Positions 16,622-23,186 of a DNA stretch of 24,852 bases are shown in pieces. The notes beneath the pieces were generated by a model that saw nothing but the letters and a program-made list of their open reading frames with translations, searched no databases and was not told the DNA's origin. This DNA is from Promethearchaeota archaeon. Lineage in GTDB: Archaea; Asgardarchaeota; Lokiarchaeia; Sigynarchaeales; SOKP01. The DNA lies in the NCBI GenBank assembly GCA_030620005.1, contig JAUXAJ010000038.1, forward strand, positions 1 to 24,852, given 5' to 3'. Both the position numbers and the translations under genes were made by a program. How positions within the stretch are numbered: the first letter of the stretch is position 1; every line of letters starts with the position of its first letter.

Positions 16622-16969
16622 ATGACACGCACATCTTTTGATTATAACAACATCGGTAATGATAAAGACTCGGAAATTAAGAGAAATATCATTATGAAAA
16701 GTGACATATCAAGAATTAATTTACTTTCTTCAAGCTATATTGATAATTCTATTAAAAATTTATCTCGACCAAGATTTTTAGGCTCCTTGCATTTAAGAAA
16801 AGAGACTTGTGGCGGCAACGTGAATTCAGTTGAGAATTTGTTAAAAGGTGAACTTGAATTAAAAATCAATAATGCCATAAGGAATTCTTTATTTAACCCA
16901 TTGACAAAAATATTGATTTTCTTGACTATTATCCTAAATTTGATTTGGCTACTTTCTATCCTGTTTTAA
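16622..16969 (+). CDS. Small tail-anchored membrane protein (115 aa)
   Basis: Not recognised by family. The first 90 residues are polar, with basic and asparagine-rich stretches and a motif-like segment RPRFLGSLHLRKETCGG (about 50-66). The last 22 residues (LTKILIFLTIILNLIWLLSILF) form a single hydrophobic helix that ends at the stop codon. This is the form of a C-tail-anchored protein, inserted after translation with the N-terminal domain in the cytoplasm. There is no N-terminal signal. Such proteins are rare in ordinary archaea and of interest in Asgard lineages because of GET-like insertion. It follows the phosphatase by 284 bases and precedes the GlpA-like operon by 222 bases; no clear operon partner. 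Confidence 0.6.
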   Translation: MTRTSFDYNNIGNDKDSEIKRNIIMKSDISRINLLSSSYIDNSIKNLSRPRFLGSLHLRKETCGGNVNSVENLLKGELELKINNAIRNSLFNPLTKILIFLTIILNLIWLLSILF

Positions 16970-17156
16970 AGTATTCAATAGAGAAAGAATTATTCTTAAT
17001 TTATTAAGCATTTAATTGAGATTATCTAATTTCAATAGTGTTTTCTTTAAATGTTGGAGTATAAAAAAAAAAATTATTAATTAATATCAATTGGAAATAA
17101 AATAAATTTTAAAGAAATATAGTTCTTTTATTATTTACATTAATCAAATTAATAAT

Positions 17157-17168
17157 TGAATATAATTA
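17157..17168 (+). promoter_or_regulatory. TATA-like promoter of the GlpA-like operon
   Basis: TGAATATAATTA lies about 29 bases upstream of the TTG start of the first gene, in the expected place for an archaeal TATA box. Confidence 0.4.
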
Positions 17169-17191
17169 CACGATAAAAGGTTGGCGAGCTA

Positions 17192-18664
17192 TTGATTTAC
17201 GATATTATAATTATTGGTGGTGGAGTAACAGGGGTAACTATTGCTCGCACCTTGTCAAAATACGATCTAAAGATTTGTTTATTAGAAAAAGAAGCAGACA
17301 TTGCTTCAGGAACAACTAAAGCAAATTCTGGAGTAATTCACGCAGGTTATGCTTCTGAGAGAAAATATATAAAAAGAAATTTTTGTATCAGGGGTAATAG
17401 ATTATACACCAAGGCTCAAGACGAATTGAATTTTCCTTTCGAGCGGGTAGGCTCATTCGTAGTCGCGTTAGACGATAGTGAAATCAAGGAATTGGACGAA
17501 AAAAGAAAGAGAGGAACTGAGGATGGGGTTCCTGGCCTAGAATTAATCTTAGATAAGAAAATAATAAAAAAAATGGAGCCCAATTTAACTGATGATGTCG
17601 TTGGTGTACTACACGCTCCCTCTGCGGGCGTTACCAGTCCTTACGAGATGACAATCGCTTTGGCTGAAAACGCTGCCATGAATGGTGTTAAGTTCTTCCG
17701 TAACCATAAAGTAAGTAGAATTTCACACTCTGACTATATATATACTTTAAAAACAAATCAAGGAGAGTTTCAAGGATATAATCTTATCAACGCTGCCGGT
17801 TTATTCGCAAGAAAAATTTCAAAAATGGTTGGGCTAGATTATTTTGATATATCGCCAAGAAAAGGAGAATATATATTATTTGACAGAAATTCTCTTCAAA
17901 TAAATAAAATATTATTTCCAATGGCTACTAAAGTATCAAAAGGTATATTAGTTTGTCCGACAGTTCATGGAAATATATTCGCTGGACCAAATGCTCAAAA
18001 CATTACGGACAAGAGAGATATCTCAACTACAACTGCAGGACTGAAAGATATATTGGAAGGGGCAAAAAAATTAATCCCAAATTTACCATTAAGGAGTGCT
18101 ATTAGAAATTTTGCAGGACTTCGAGCGGTTCCTGGAAATTTAGATTTCATTATCGACAACACCGATGTATGGGGCTTTATTAATGTAGCGGGCATATTAT
18201 CTCCTGGATTAACTTCTTGCTATGCGATTGCTGAGAAAATAGAAGAATTTTTGGAACTATTAGGAGTAGAAATGAAAATCAAGGAAGAATATAATCCATG
18301 CAGACCAAAACCTGAGAGATTTACGGAATTTACTAAACAGGAGATAGATAAAAAAATCCAAGAAGATTCCCTTTGGGGAAGAATAATATGCAGATGTGAA
18401 ATTGTTTCTGAGCGAGAAATTCTTAACGCGATCCACGCACCTGTAGGTGCTACCACGGTAGACGGGGTAAAATTCAGGTGTCGCCCAGGGATGGGACGTT
18501 GTCAAGGGGGGTTTTGTAGACCACGTGTTATGGAAATATTGTCAAGAGAATTAAATCTTCCATATGAAAAGATAACAAAGAATGGCGAAGATACATATAT
18601 TTTGATTGGAAAAACAAAAAGCATTACTTTAAAGAAAATCGAAAGGGGTGCAATTGAAAGATGA
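17192..18664 (+). CDS. glpA: GlpA-like FAD-dependent glycerol-3-phosphate dehydrogenase with BFD Fe-S domain
   Basis: FAD oxidoreductase of 490 residues, most like the catalytic subunit of anaerobic glycerol-3-phosphate dehydrogenase (glycerol-3-phosphate to dihydroxyacetone phosphate). The Rossmann motif GGGVTG is at 9-14, then LEKEADIASGTTKANSGVIH (31-50) typical of the DAO/GlpA family. A C-terminal BFD-like [2Fe-2S] domain has CRC (400, 402), Cys430, and GRCQGGFC (437, 442). The start is TTG at 17192; an in-frame stop at 17174 leaves no ATG upstream. It overlaps the next gene by four bases (ATGA), so the two are translationally coupled. The same three-gene set (GlpA-like, pyridine-nucleotide oxidoreductase, DUF1667) is known in anaerobic bacteria such as Thermotogae and Clostridia. 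L-2-hydroxyglutarate oxidase is the main alternative. Confidence 0.82.
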   Translation: MIYDIIIIGGGVTGVTIARTLSKYDLKICLLEKEADIASGTTKANSGVIHAGYASERKYIKRNFCIRGNRLYTKAQDELNFPFERVGSFVVALDDSEIKELDEKRKRGTEDGVPGLELILDKKIIKKMEPNLTDDVVGVLHAPSAGVTSPYEMTIALAENAAMNGVKFFRNHKVSRISHSDYIYTLKTNQGEFQGYNLINAAGLFARKISKMVGLDYFDISPRKGEYILFDRNSLQINKILFPMATKVSKGILVCPTVHGNIFAGPNAQNITDKRDISTTTAGLKDILEGAKKLIPNLPLRSAIRNFAGLRAVPGNLDFIIDNTDVWGFINVAGILSPGLTSCYAIAEKIEEFLELLGVEMKIKEEYNPCRPKPERFTEFTKQEIDKKIQEDSLWGRIICRCEIVSEREILNAIHAPVGATTVDGVKFRCRPGMGRCQGGFCRPRVMEILSRELNLPYEKITKNGEDTYILIGKTKSITLKKIERGAIER

Positions 18665-19959
18665 GGACTTATGACACTGATGTTGTCGTTATTGGTGGCG
18701 GTTCGGCGGGCATGGCGGCAGCAATAGAAGTTAAACAAGCTGGTTTAGAAACTTTAATATTAGAGCGAGATAGGGAATTAGGAGGGATAACCTTACAATG
18801 CATCCACAATGGATTCGGCTTACATGAATTCGAAGAAGAATTAACTGGGCCCGAATACGCTCAAAGATTTATTGATCAGGTAAAACAATTAGAAATACCA
18901 TTTAAATTAGAAACAATGGTAATAGAAATAACAAGAGACAGAAAAGTATATGCTGTAAGCAGTTCAGAAGGATTAATAGAAGTGCAAGGTAAAGCGGTAA
19001 TACTTGCCATGGGTTGCCGGGAAAAAACAAGGGGAGCAATTAACATTCCTGGATTTCGGCCAGCAGGATTATTTACTGCTGGACAGGCACAGAGATTTGT
19101 AAATATTGAGAATTATTTACCTGGAAAGGAAATCGTAATTTTAGGGAGTGGAGATATTGGAATGATAATGGCACGACGCTTGACTTGGGAAGGTTGCAAA
19201 GTTAAAGCCGTGGTTGAGATCTTACCTTATGTTAGTGGATTGCTCCGCAATCAAGTTCAATGCCTTGAAGATTACAACATCCCTCTTATTACTGGTTATA
19301 CGATAACAAGAATACACGGCAGGGAACGAATTCTTGGAGTTACCATCGAAAAAGTAGACATGAATTTTGATCGAATCATTGGTTCAGCCAGATTTATTGA
19401 ATGTGATACTCTCTTATTATCAGTGGGATTAATTCCTGAAAATGAATTAACTCTGAATGCCGGTGCGGAACTTTCATCAAATAATGGACCAGTAGTGGAT
19501 AATAATTTAGAAACTACCATAGATGGTGTTTTTGCGTGTGGAAATGTTCTACAGGTTCATGATTTAGTAGACATGGTAACAGCAGAGGCAAAAAGAGCGG
19601 GTATTAATGCCGTTGAATATATTAAGAATCGCTACGGTAAAGAAATAAGAAAGGATGAAAGAATTAAATGTGTTCCTGGAGACAATGTTAATTATATTAA
19701 GCCGGATTTCATAAATAAACACGATATAGGAAAAGATATAATATTCACTTTTAGAGTGAGAAAACCAGGCATAAGAAAATTAATTCAAATTAAAGATTAC
19801 GAGAATAATATATTATATAAAAGAAAGAAAATTCACGTAATTCCAAGTGAAATGATTGAATTAAATATAAACTTAGAGAAAATTAATATAAATCCGTCAT
19901 GTGGAAAGTTAGTAATTGAGGTTATTGATCGTCCAGAAGTACTAATTGATGAGGATTAA
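18661..19959 (+). CDS. FAD/NAD(P)-dependent oxidoreductase, partner of GlpA-like protein
   Basis: Pyridine nucleotide-disulfide oxidoreductase family protein, 432 residues. The FAD-binding Rossmann is at 7-40 (VVVIGGGSAGMAAA, ILERDRELGG). The NAD(P)-binding Rossmann IVILGSGDIGMIMARRL begins near 158, and the FAD-contacting VDGVFACGN-type segment (IDGVFACGNVLQVHDLVD) lies near 289. The CxxxxC disulfide of thiol reductases is absent; QCIHNGFGL stands in that region, so it moves electrons by flavin alone. A C-terminal extension (about 350-432) is probably beta-rich and family-specific. Coupled to the upstream gene by an ATGA overlap and followed 17 bases later by the DUF1667 gene. Likely role: pass electrons from the GlpA-like subunit to NAD(P) or another carrier, in a soluble complex. 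Confidence 0.88.
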   Translation: MRTYDTDVVVIGGGSAGMAAAIEVKQAGLETLILERDRELGGITLQCIHNGFGLHEFEEELTGPEYAQRFIDQVKQLEIPFKLETMVIEITRDRKVYAVSSSEGLIEVQGKAVILAMGCREKTRGAINIPGFRPAGLFTAGQAQRFVNIENYLPGKEIVILGSGDIGMIMARRLTWEGCKVKAVVEILPYVSGLLRNQVQCLEDYNIPLITGYTITRIHGRERILGVTIEKVDMNFDRIIGSARFIECDTLLLSVGLIPENELTLNAGAELSSNNGPVVDNNLETTIDGVFACGNVLQVHDLVDMVTAEAKRAGINAVEYIKNRYGKEIRKDERIKCVPGDNVNYIKPDFINKHDIGKDIIFTFRVRKPGIRKLIQIKDYENNILYKRKKIHVIPSEMIELNINLEKININPSCGKLVIEVIDRPEVLIDED

Positions 19960-19960
19960 C

Positions 19961-19965
19961 GGAGG
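19961..19965 (+). promoter_or_regulatory. Shine-Dalgarno site of the DUF1667 gene
   Basis: GGAGG eleven bases before ATG 19977, directly after the stop of the preceding gene. It supports separate reinitiation at this ATG. Confidence 0.6.
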
Positions 19966-19976
19966 CTAAAATTAAG

Positions 19977-20360
19977 ATGGCAGAATGTATTACTGAAGTT
20001 GTGGCTGTTATTAGGTGTATTGTTTGCCCAACCGGTTGCGTGATTCAAGTTAAAAGAGACGAGAATGGCGAAATTTCGTACGAAGGTTATACCTGCAAAC
20101 GAGGTTTAGAATATGCCGAGCAAGAATATTTAGCTCCAAAAAGAATTTTAACTACAACAATGCAAGTAGAAAATGGATTTTTACCTTTAATACCTGTTAG
20201 AACGGATAAACCCATTTTGAAAAATAAATTATTTGAAGTATTACGCATCATTGCTCAGAAAAGAGTTAATGCTCCAATTAAGATGGGTGAAATTTTAATA
20301 GCGAATGTTTTAGGGTTAGAAGCTAATGTGATAGCTAGCCGCAACTTAACTGAATCGTGA
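19977..20360 (+). CDS. DUF1667 protein, small Cys-rich operon partner
   Basis: Protein of 127 residues with cysteines 14, 17 and 21 (RCIVCPTGC) and Cys40 (YTCKRG), the conserved set of DUF1667 proteins, which could hold an Fe-S cluster or zinc. Domain length is normal. Genes of this family lie next to GlpA-like and pyridine-nucleotide oxidoreductase genes, as here, so it is presumed to be the third subunit of that complex, perhaps an electron-transfer or stability factor. The PIKMGEILIANVLGLEANVI segment near the C-terminus is also a family hallmark. Biochemical function is not established. The last gene of the operon; downstream is AT-rich with a weak T run near 20396. Confidence 0.85.
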   Translation: MAECITEVVAVIRCIVCPTGCVIQVKRDENGEISYEGYTCKRGLEYAEQEYLAPKRILTTTMQVENGFLPLIPVRTDKPILKNKLFEVLRIIAQKRVNAPIKMGEILIANVLGLEANVIASRNLTES

Positions 20361-20488
20361 CAATTTTAGAATCCGATACATCAAACTCTAGTAGCGTTTT
20401 TCATATATTAGTTCACCTTGTTCATCGACTTGTACTCATTATTTTCGCAATTAGATAAATATTAATAAATTAAGGATATTAATATAAC

Positions 20489-20785
20489 ATGGAAGTTTTT
20501 CTAAAAAGAGCAGAGAATCCATTCAAGGAGAAGATTGGAGCAGAAAAAACCCGTAAGATATTTGATGACCTAAAAAATGCCTTACATCTGATACCTGGAG
20601 AATATAGCGGTAGCTTAGGTCCAGAAATCCCACGACTTCTTTTTAAATATTCACAAGGACTGGATGAGATACCTAATGAAATTATTGAAGGTATTTTGCA
20701 TCATTTTTTATTATTTACTAATTCTCTTCATTCTCAATTCATCACCTCCCTAAAGAGAAGGTGTTTTCTTGAGCAGTCATGGTAA
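20489..20785 (+). CDS. Hypothetical protein (98 aa), possibly fragment
   Basis: Not recognised. The N-terminal 70 residues look like real protein (KRAENPFKEKIGAEKTRKIF, LIPGEYSGSLGPEIPRLLFK), with alternating charged helices. The last 15 residues (SQFITSLKRRCFLEQSW) are less convincing and may be an out-of-frame tail, so this could be a truncated gene. ATG 20489 follows an AT-rich stretch without a Shine-Dalgarno. It lies 128 bases after the GlpA-type operon and overlaps the next small ORF by seven bases. Confidence 0.45.
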   Translation: MEVFLKRAENPFKEKIGAEKTRKIFDDLKNALHLIPGEYSGSLGPEIPRLLFKYSQGLDEIPNEIIEGILHHFLLFTNSLHSQFITSLKRRCFLEQSW

Positions 20786-20934
20786 AAGATTGTATAAAAA
20801 AAAATATGCGGAGAAGTTTAAAATATGGATTATTAGTACCTTGTAAAGCAAGTTTGAATCGACAAGGACTCGATCACATTGTAAATCGCATGGAGTTACA
20901 GCTTGAAGGCGAAGTGCGTAATTTTATTAATTAA
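20779..20934 (+). CDS. Hypothetical small ORF (51 aa)
   Basis: Begins at ATG 20779, overlapping the preceding frame by seven bases, and ends at TAA 20934. The protein is basic, with MVKDCIKKNMRRSLKYGLLV at the start and LDHIVNRMELQLEGEV near the end. No family is recognised. It could be the continuation of the preceding gene after a frameshift, a small independent gene, or chance. I favour the first or the last. Confidence 0.25.
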   Translation: MVKDCIKKNMRRSLKYGLLVPCKASLNRQGLDHIVNRMELQLEGEVRNFIN

Positions 20935-20990
20935 ATTAAGGAAAAAATCATTTATATATACACAAGATTTAGGAATTAATCCAAATAGTA

Positions 20991-21021
20991 ATAAAAAAAT
21001 TACCAAAACTATAAAAAAAAA
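20991..21021 (-). terminator. Oligo-T terminator of the MFS gene
   Basis: On the minus strand, just beyond the MFS stop, two T runs of nine and seven occur (A runs on plus near 21013-21021 and 20993-20999). No hairpin is evident. Confidence 0.4.
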
Positions 21022-21052
21022 GATTTATTTTGATAAAAATTGATCTGAGTTT

Positions 21053-22423
21053 TTATTTTTCTTTAATTGATATATTCTCGCCAAGTGCTTCCCGTGCTCG
21101 CGCCTCGAGAACTTCTTGCACCTTAGCACGGTTCTTTGGGTAAGTTTTAAGCGCGAACCACCAACAGAATATGCCCGGCAAAATGAATAACATGCCAATA
21201 GTCATGGCAGTTGAAAAATCTTGACCTACTATTTCGAAAATAATACCTACTAGGAGAGGTCCTAGAGCTCCACCAAGTTCTTCCACGAATCTATTAACGG
21301 CGTAAACAGAACCCCGTGTCTCAGGTAAATTTATGGAATTAATAATCGGAGGTTGGTTAGGATCGTAAATACTGTTTATAAAGCTTGCTATTGTAAAAAG
21401 AATCGTAAAGAGCAAAATACCCGGGTTGTTTAAAGCTGCCTCTAAGGTGTTTGTAGAATCCGCAGGAGAGCCTTGTATCCAGAATGTTGCCATGTAAATA
21501 GGTGTCGTTACTGTAAAACAAATTGCAATAAGTAAAACTCTCACGCGGGCATGCTTTTTTTCGAGAGAATCTCCAATTTTACCCCAAAAATAAATGCCAA
21601 ATAGCGTGCTAGGTGAAGCAAAAAAAAGAAAAAGAATGCTTGCTACCAGAGGGGTCACGTGAGCAGGACCATTAAGTAGGTAAGGATAAAAACAAAATAG
21701 GATCATCGATACTCCTAATAGGGAAAATATCCCTTCAACGAAAATGAGGGCATTTGTTTTATTTTGAAAAATATTTTTGAATGATTTTAAGGATAATCGA
21801 TAATCATACGAATAATTTTCGTTCGCAGAAAATAGTTCCCGCAATTCTTCTTCTTGCCTGCCCATCTCGTAATTTTTCCCAATAATACCATACAAAGCCG
21901 TATAGATGGCAACTAAAAGTCCAACTATCAAAAAGGGCAACTGCCACGTGGAAGTAAAAAAACTGGCTAAAAACAATCCAACAAACATCCCAAGAAACAT
22001 GAAAATGGACGAATAGCCATATATTTCCCCCTTTTTGTTCGGGGGCGTCAGATCTCCAATAATCGCTTGAGCCACGGGTATGAACCCTCCAGACCCAAAA
22101 CCAAGTAATAATTGACCAATAAGGAATGAGCAATAATTTACGCTGAATCCCGCAATAAATAACCCACCTATCCAAAAAATTAGTGAAATAAGTGCCGCTT
22201 TCTTGCGCGATATTTTATCTGCTAAAATCCCAAATATCAAACAGGCCATTGCTGAAGCGCCCATTTGAGCAGTTATTAATAAACCCATTTCAATGGCTTT
22301 GAATGCTCCTAATCCAAAAAAGAAGTGTGAGATGGCTATTAGATTTGGTAAAATAAGAGTTCTTGATAATTCTTTAAAAAAAAATCCTATTATTATCAGA
22401 CTAATCGTTAATTTTCGGGACAT
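21053..22423 (-). CDS. Major facilitator superfamily transporter
   Basis: Integral membrane transporter of 456 residues with about twelve hydrophobic helices. The MFS signature between helices 2 and 3 is visible as GILADKISRKKAALIS (about 66-81 from the chosen start). A large central cytoplasmic loop (about 190-225, rich in Glu) divides the halves. The second half carries GKIGDSLEKKHARVR in the matching position. The general look resembles Spinster-type or drug-efflux MFS proteins; substrate is unknown. The start is taken at ATG 22423 (MSRKLTISL). A reading frame continues 31 codons upstream to 22516, but that stretch is a low-complexity hydrophobic artefact before the normal MFS N-terminus. 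Single-gene unit on the minus strand. Confidence 0.88.
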   Translation of the reverse strand: MSRKLTISLIIIGFFFKELSRTLILPNLIAISHFFFGLGAFKAIEMGLLITAQMGASAMACLIFGILADKISRKKAALISLIFWIGGLFIAGFSVNYCSFLIGQLLLGFGSGGFIPVAQAIIGDLTPPNKKGEIYGYSSIFMFLGMFVGLFLASFFTSTWQLPFLIVGLLVAIYTALYGIIGKNYEMGRQEEELRELFSANENYSYDYRLSLKSFKNIFQNKTNALIFVEGIFSLLGVSMILFCFYPYLLNGPAHVTPLVASILFLFFASPSTLFGIYFWGKIGDSLEKKHARVRVLLIAICFTVTTPIYMATFWIQGSPADSTNTLEAALNNPGILLFTILFTIASFINSIYDPNQPPIINSINLPETRGSVYAVNRFVEELGGALGPLLVGIIFEIVGQDFSTAMTIGMLFILPGIFCWWFALKTYPKNRAKVQEVLEARAREALGENISIKEK

Positions 22424-22709
22424 TGTTATTATACAATAAAAATTACGAAAAATTATTATTATTATTAAAATCTTCAAAAAGTTAAAAAATATTGCACGGA
22501 AGAATAAATAAAGCAATTCGAAGCGGATTTTTTAATAAAAGTTATTCTTTTTTGACAATTTTTTCAAAAACTTGCTCTATTAACTCGTGCTTAGATTATC
22601 AATTTTATTTAAATTTTCAAATTTAAAGACATTAGCAAATCTTTTTAAATCAATTTTTAGATCAGTAATACAAAATAATTTTTCTTTTTGAAAAAAAAGG
22701 TTATTAAAT

Positions 22710-23090
22710 TTGTCTGAATTTGAAGAAAAAGTATTAGAATTGCTTAAAACAATAAATGATAAACTAGATAAAGTTTTAAAAGAAGGTGGTGCTGTTGTTG
22801 CTGAAAGCGCAGCGAGCGCCTCGGCAAGTAGCGTAAGCACGCCGTCTCCTAGCACGACAGCTACAACTGGACCTGCAACCACGCGAAAACCTTCTGATAT
22901 AGTTGATAAGCAAGCAGAAGAAGAAAAAATGATAGAAAAACCCCCAATAGAAGGTAGGAGAATTTGCCCTAAATGTAATGGAACTGCCTTTAAGGAGGAA
23001 GAAGATCGTACTAGGGTCCTTCATCAAATGGGGGGAATGAAAATTTACAAGAAGAAGCAGATCTGTAAAAGCTGTGGCTACGAGTTATAA
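22710..23090 (+). CDS. Coiled-coil/zinc-ribbon protein with Ala/Ser/Thr-rich linker
   Basis: Protein of 126 residues with three parts. Residues 1-27 form a short helix or coiled coil (SEFEEKVLELLKTINDKLDK). Residues about 28-58 are a low-complexity Ala/Ser/Thr/Pro linker. Residues about 80-126 form a zinc ribbon with CPKC (near 86) and CKSCGYEL at the end. The start is TTG at 22710, preceded by AAAAGG 11 bases upstream; no ATG is available before the helix. The linker DNA is much richer in G and C than its surroundings because of Ala, Ser and Thr codons. Likely a small nucleic-acid- or protein-binding adaptor. I do not recognise a characterised homologue, though the segment HQMGGMKIYKKKQICKSCGY looks conserved rather than random. 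Confidence 0.7.
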   Translation: MSEFEEKVLELLKTINDKLDKVLKEGGAVVAESAASASASSVSTPSPSTTATTGPATTRKPSDIVDKQAEEEKMIEKPPIEGRRICPKCNGTAFKEEEDRTRVLHQMGGMKIYKKKQICKSCGYEL

Positions 23091-23167
23091 ATATTTTAAC
23101 TTATAAATCTTTTTTAAATTTAATTTTTCCATATTTTTTTTTATTAGATATTTATTAGATTTATTTA

Positions 23168-23183
23168 TTTTTTTTAAAAAAAA
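23168..23183. terminator. T8-A8 bidirectional terminator
   Basis: Eight T followed directly by eight A, a perfect palindrome between the convergent zinc-ribbon and ABC exporter genes. It gives an oligo-U run to transcripts from both sides. The wider gap (23091-23186) is also T-rich. Confidence 0.6.
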
Positions 23184-23186
23184 GAT

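Noticed and set aside
22424..22516. Upstream extension of the MFS gene by 31 codons
   Set aside because: The extra residues are low-complexity hydrophobic sequence translated from AT-rich intergenic DNA; the ATG at 22423 gives the normal MFS N-terminus.
22580..22882. Open frame on the minus strand opposite the zinc-ribbon gene
   Set aside because: It is a mirror of the Ala/Ser-rich coding sequence and AT-rich flank; composition is artefactual, and the plus-strand gene has clear zinc motifs.
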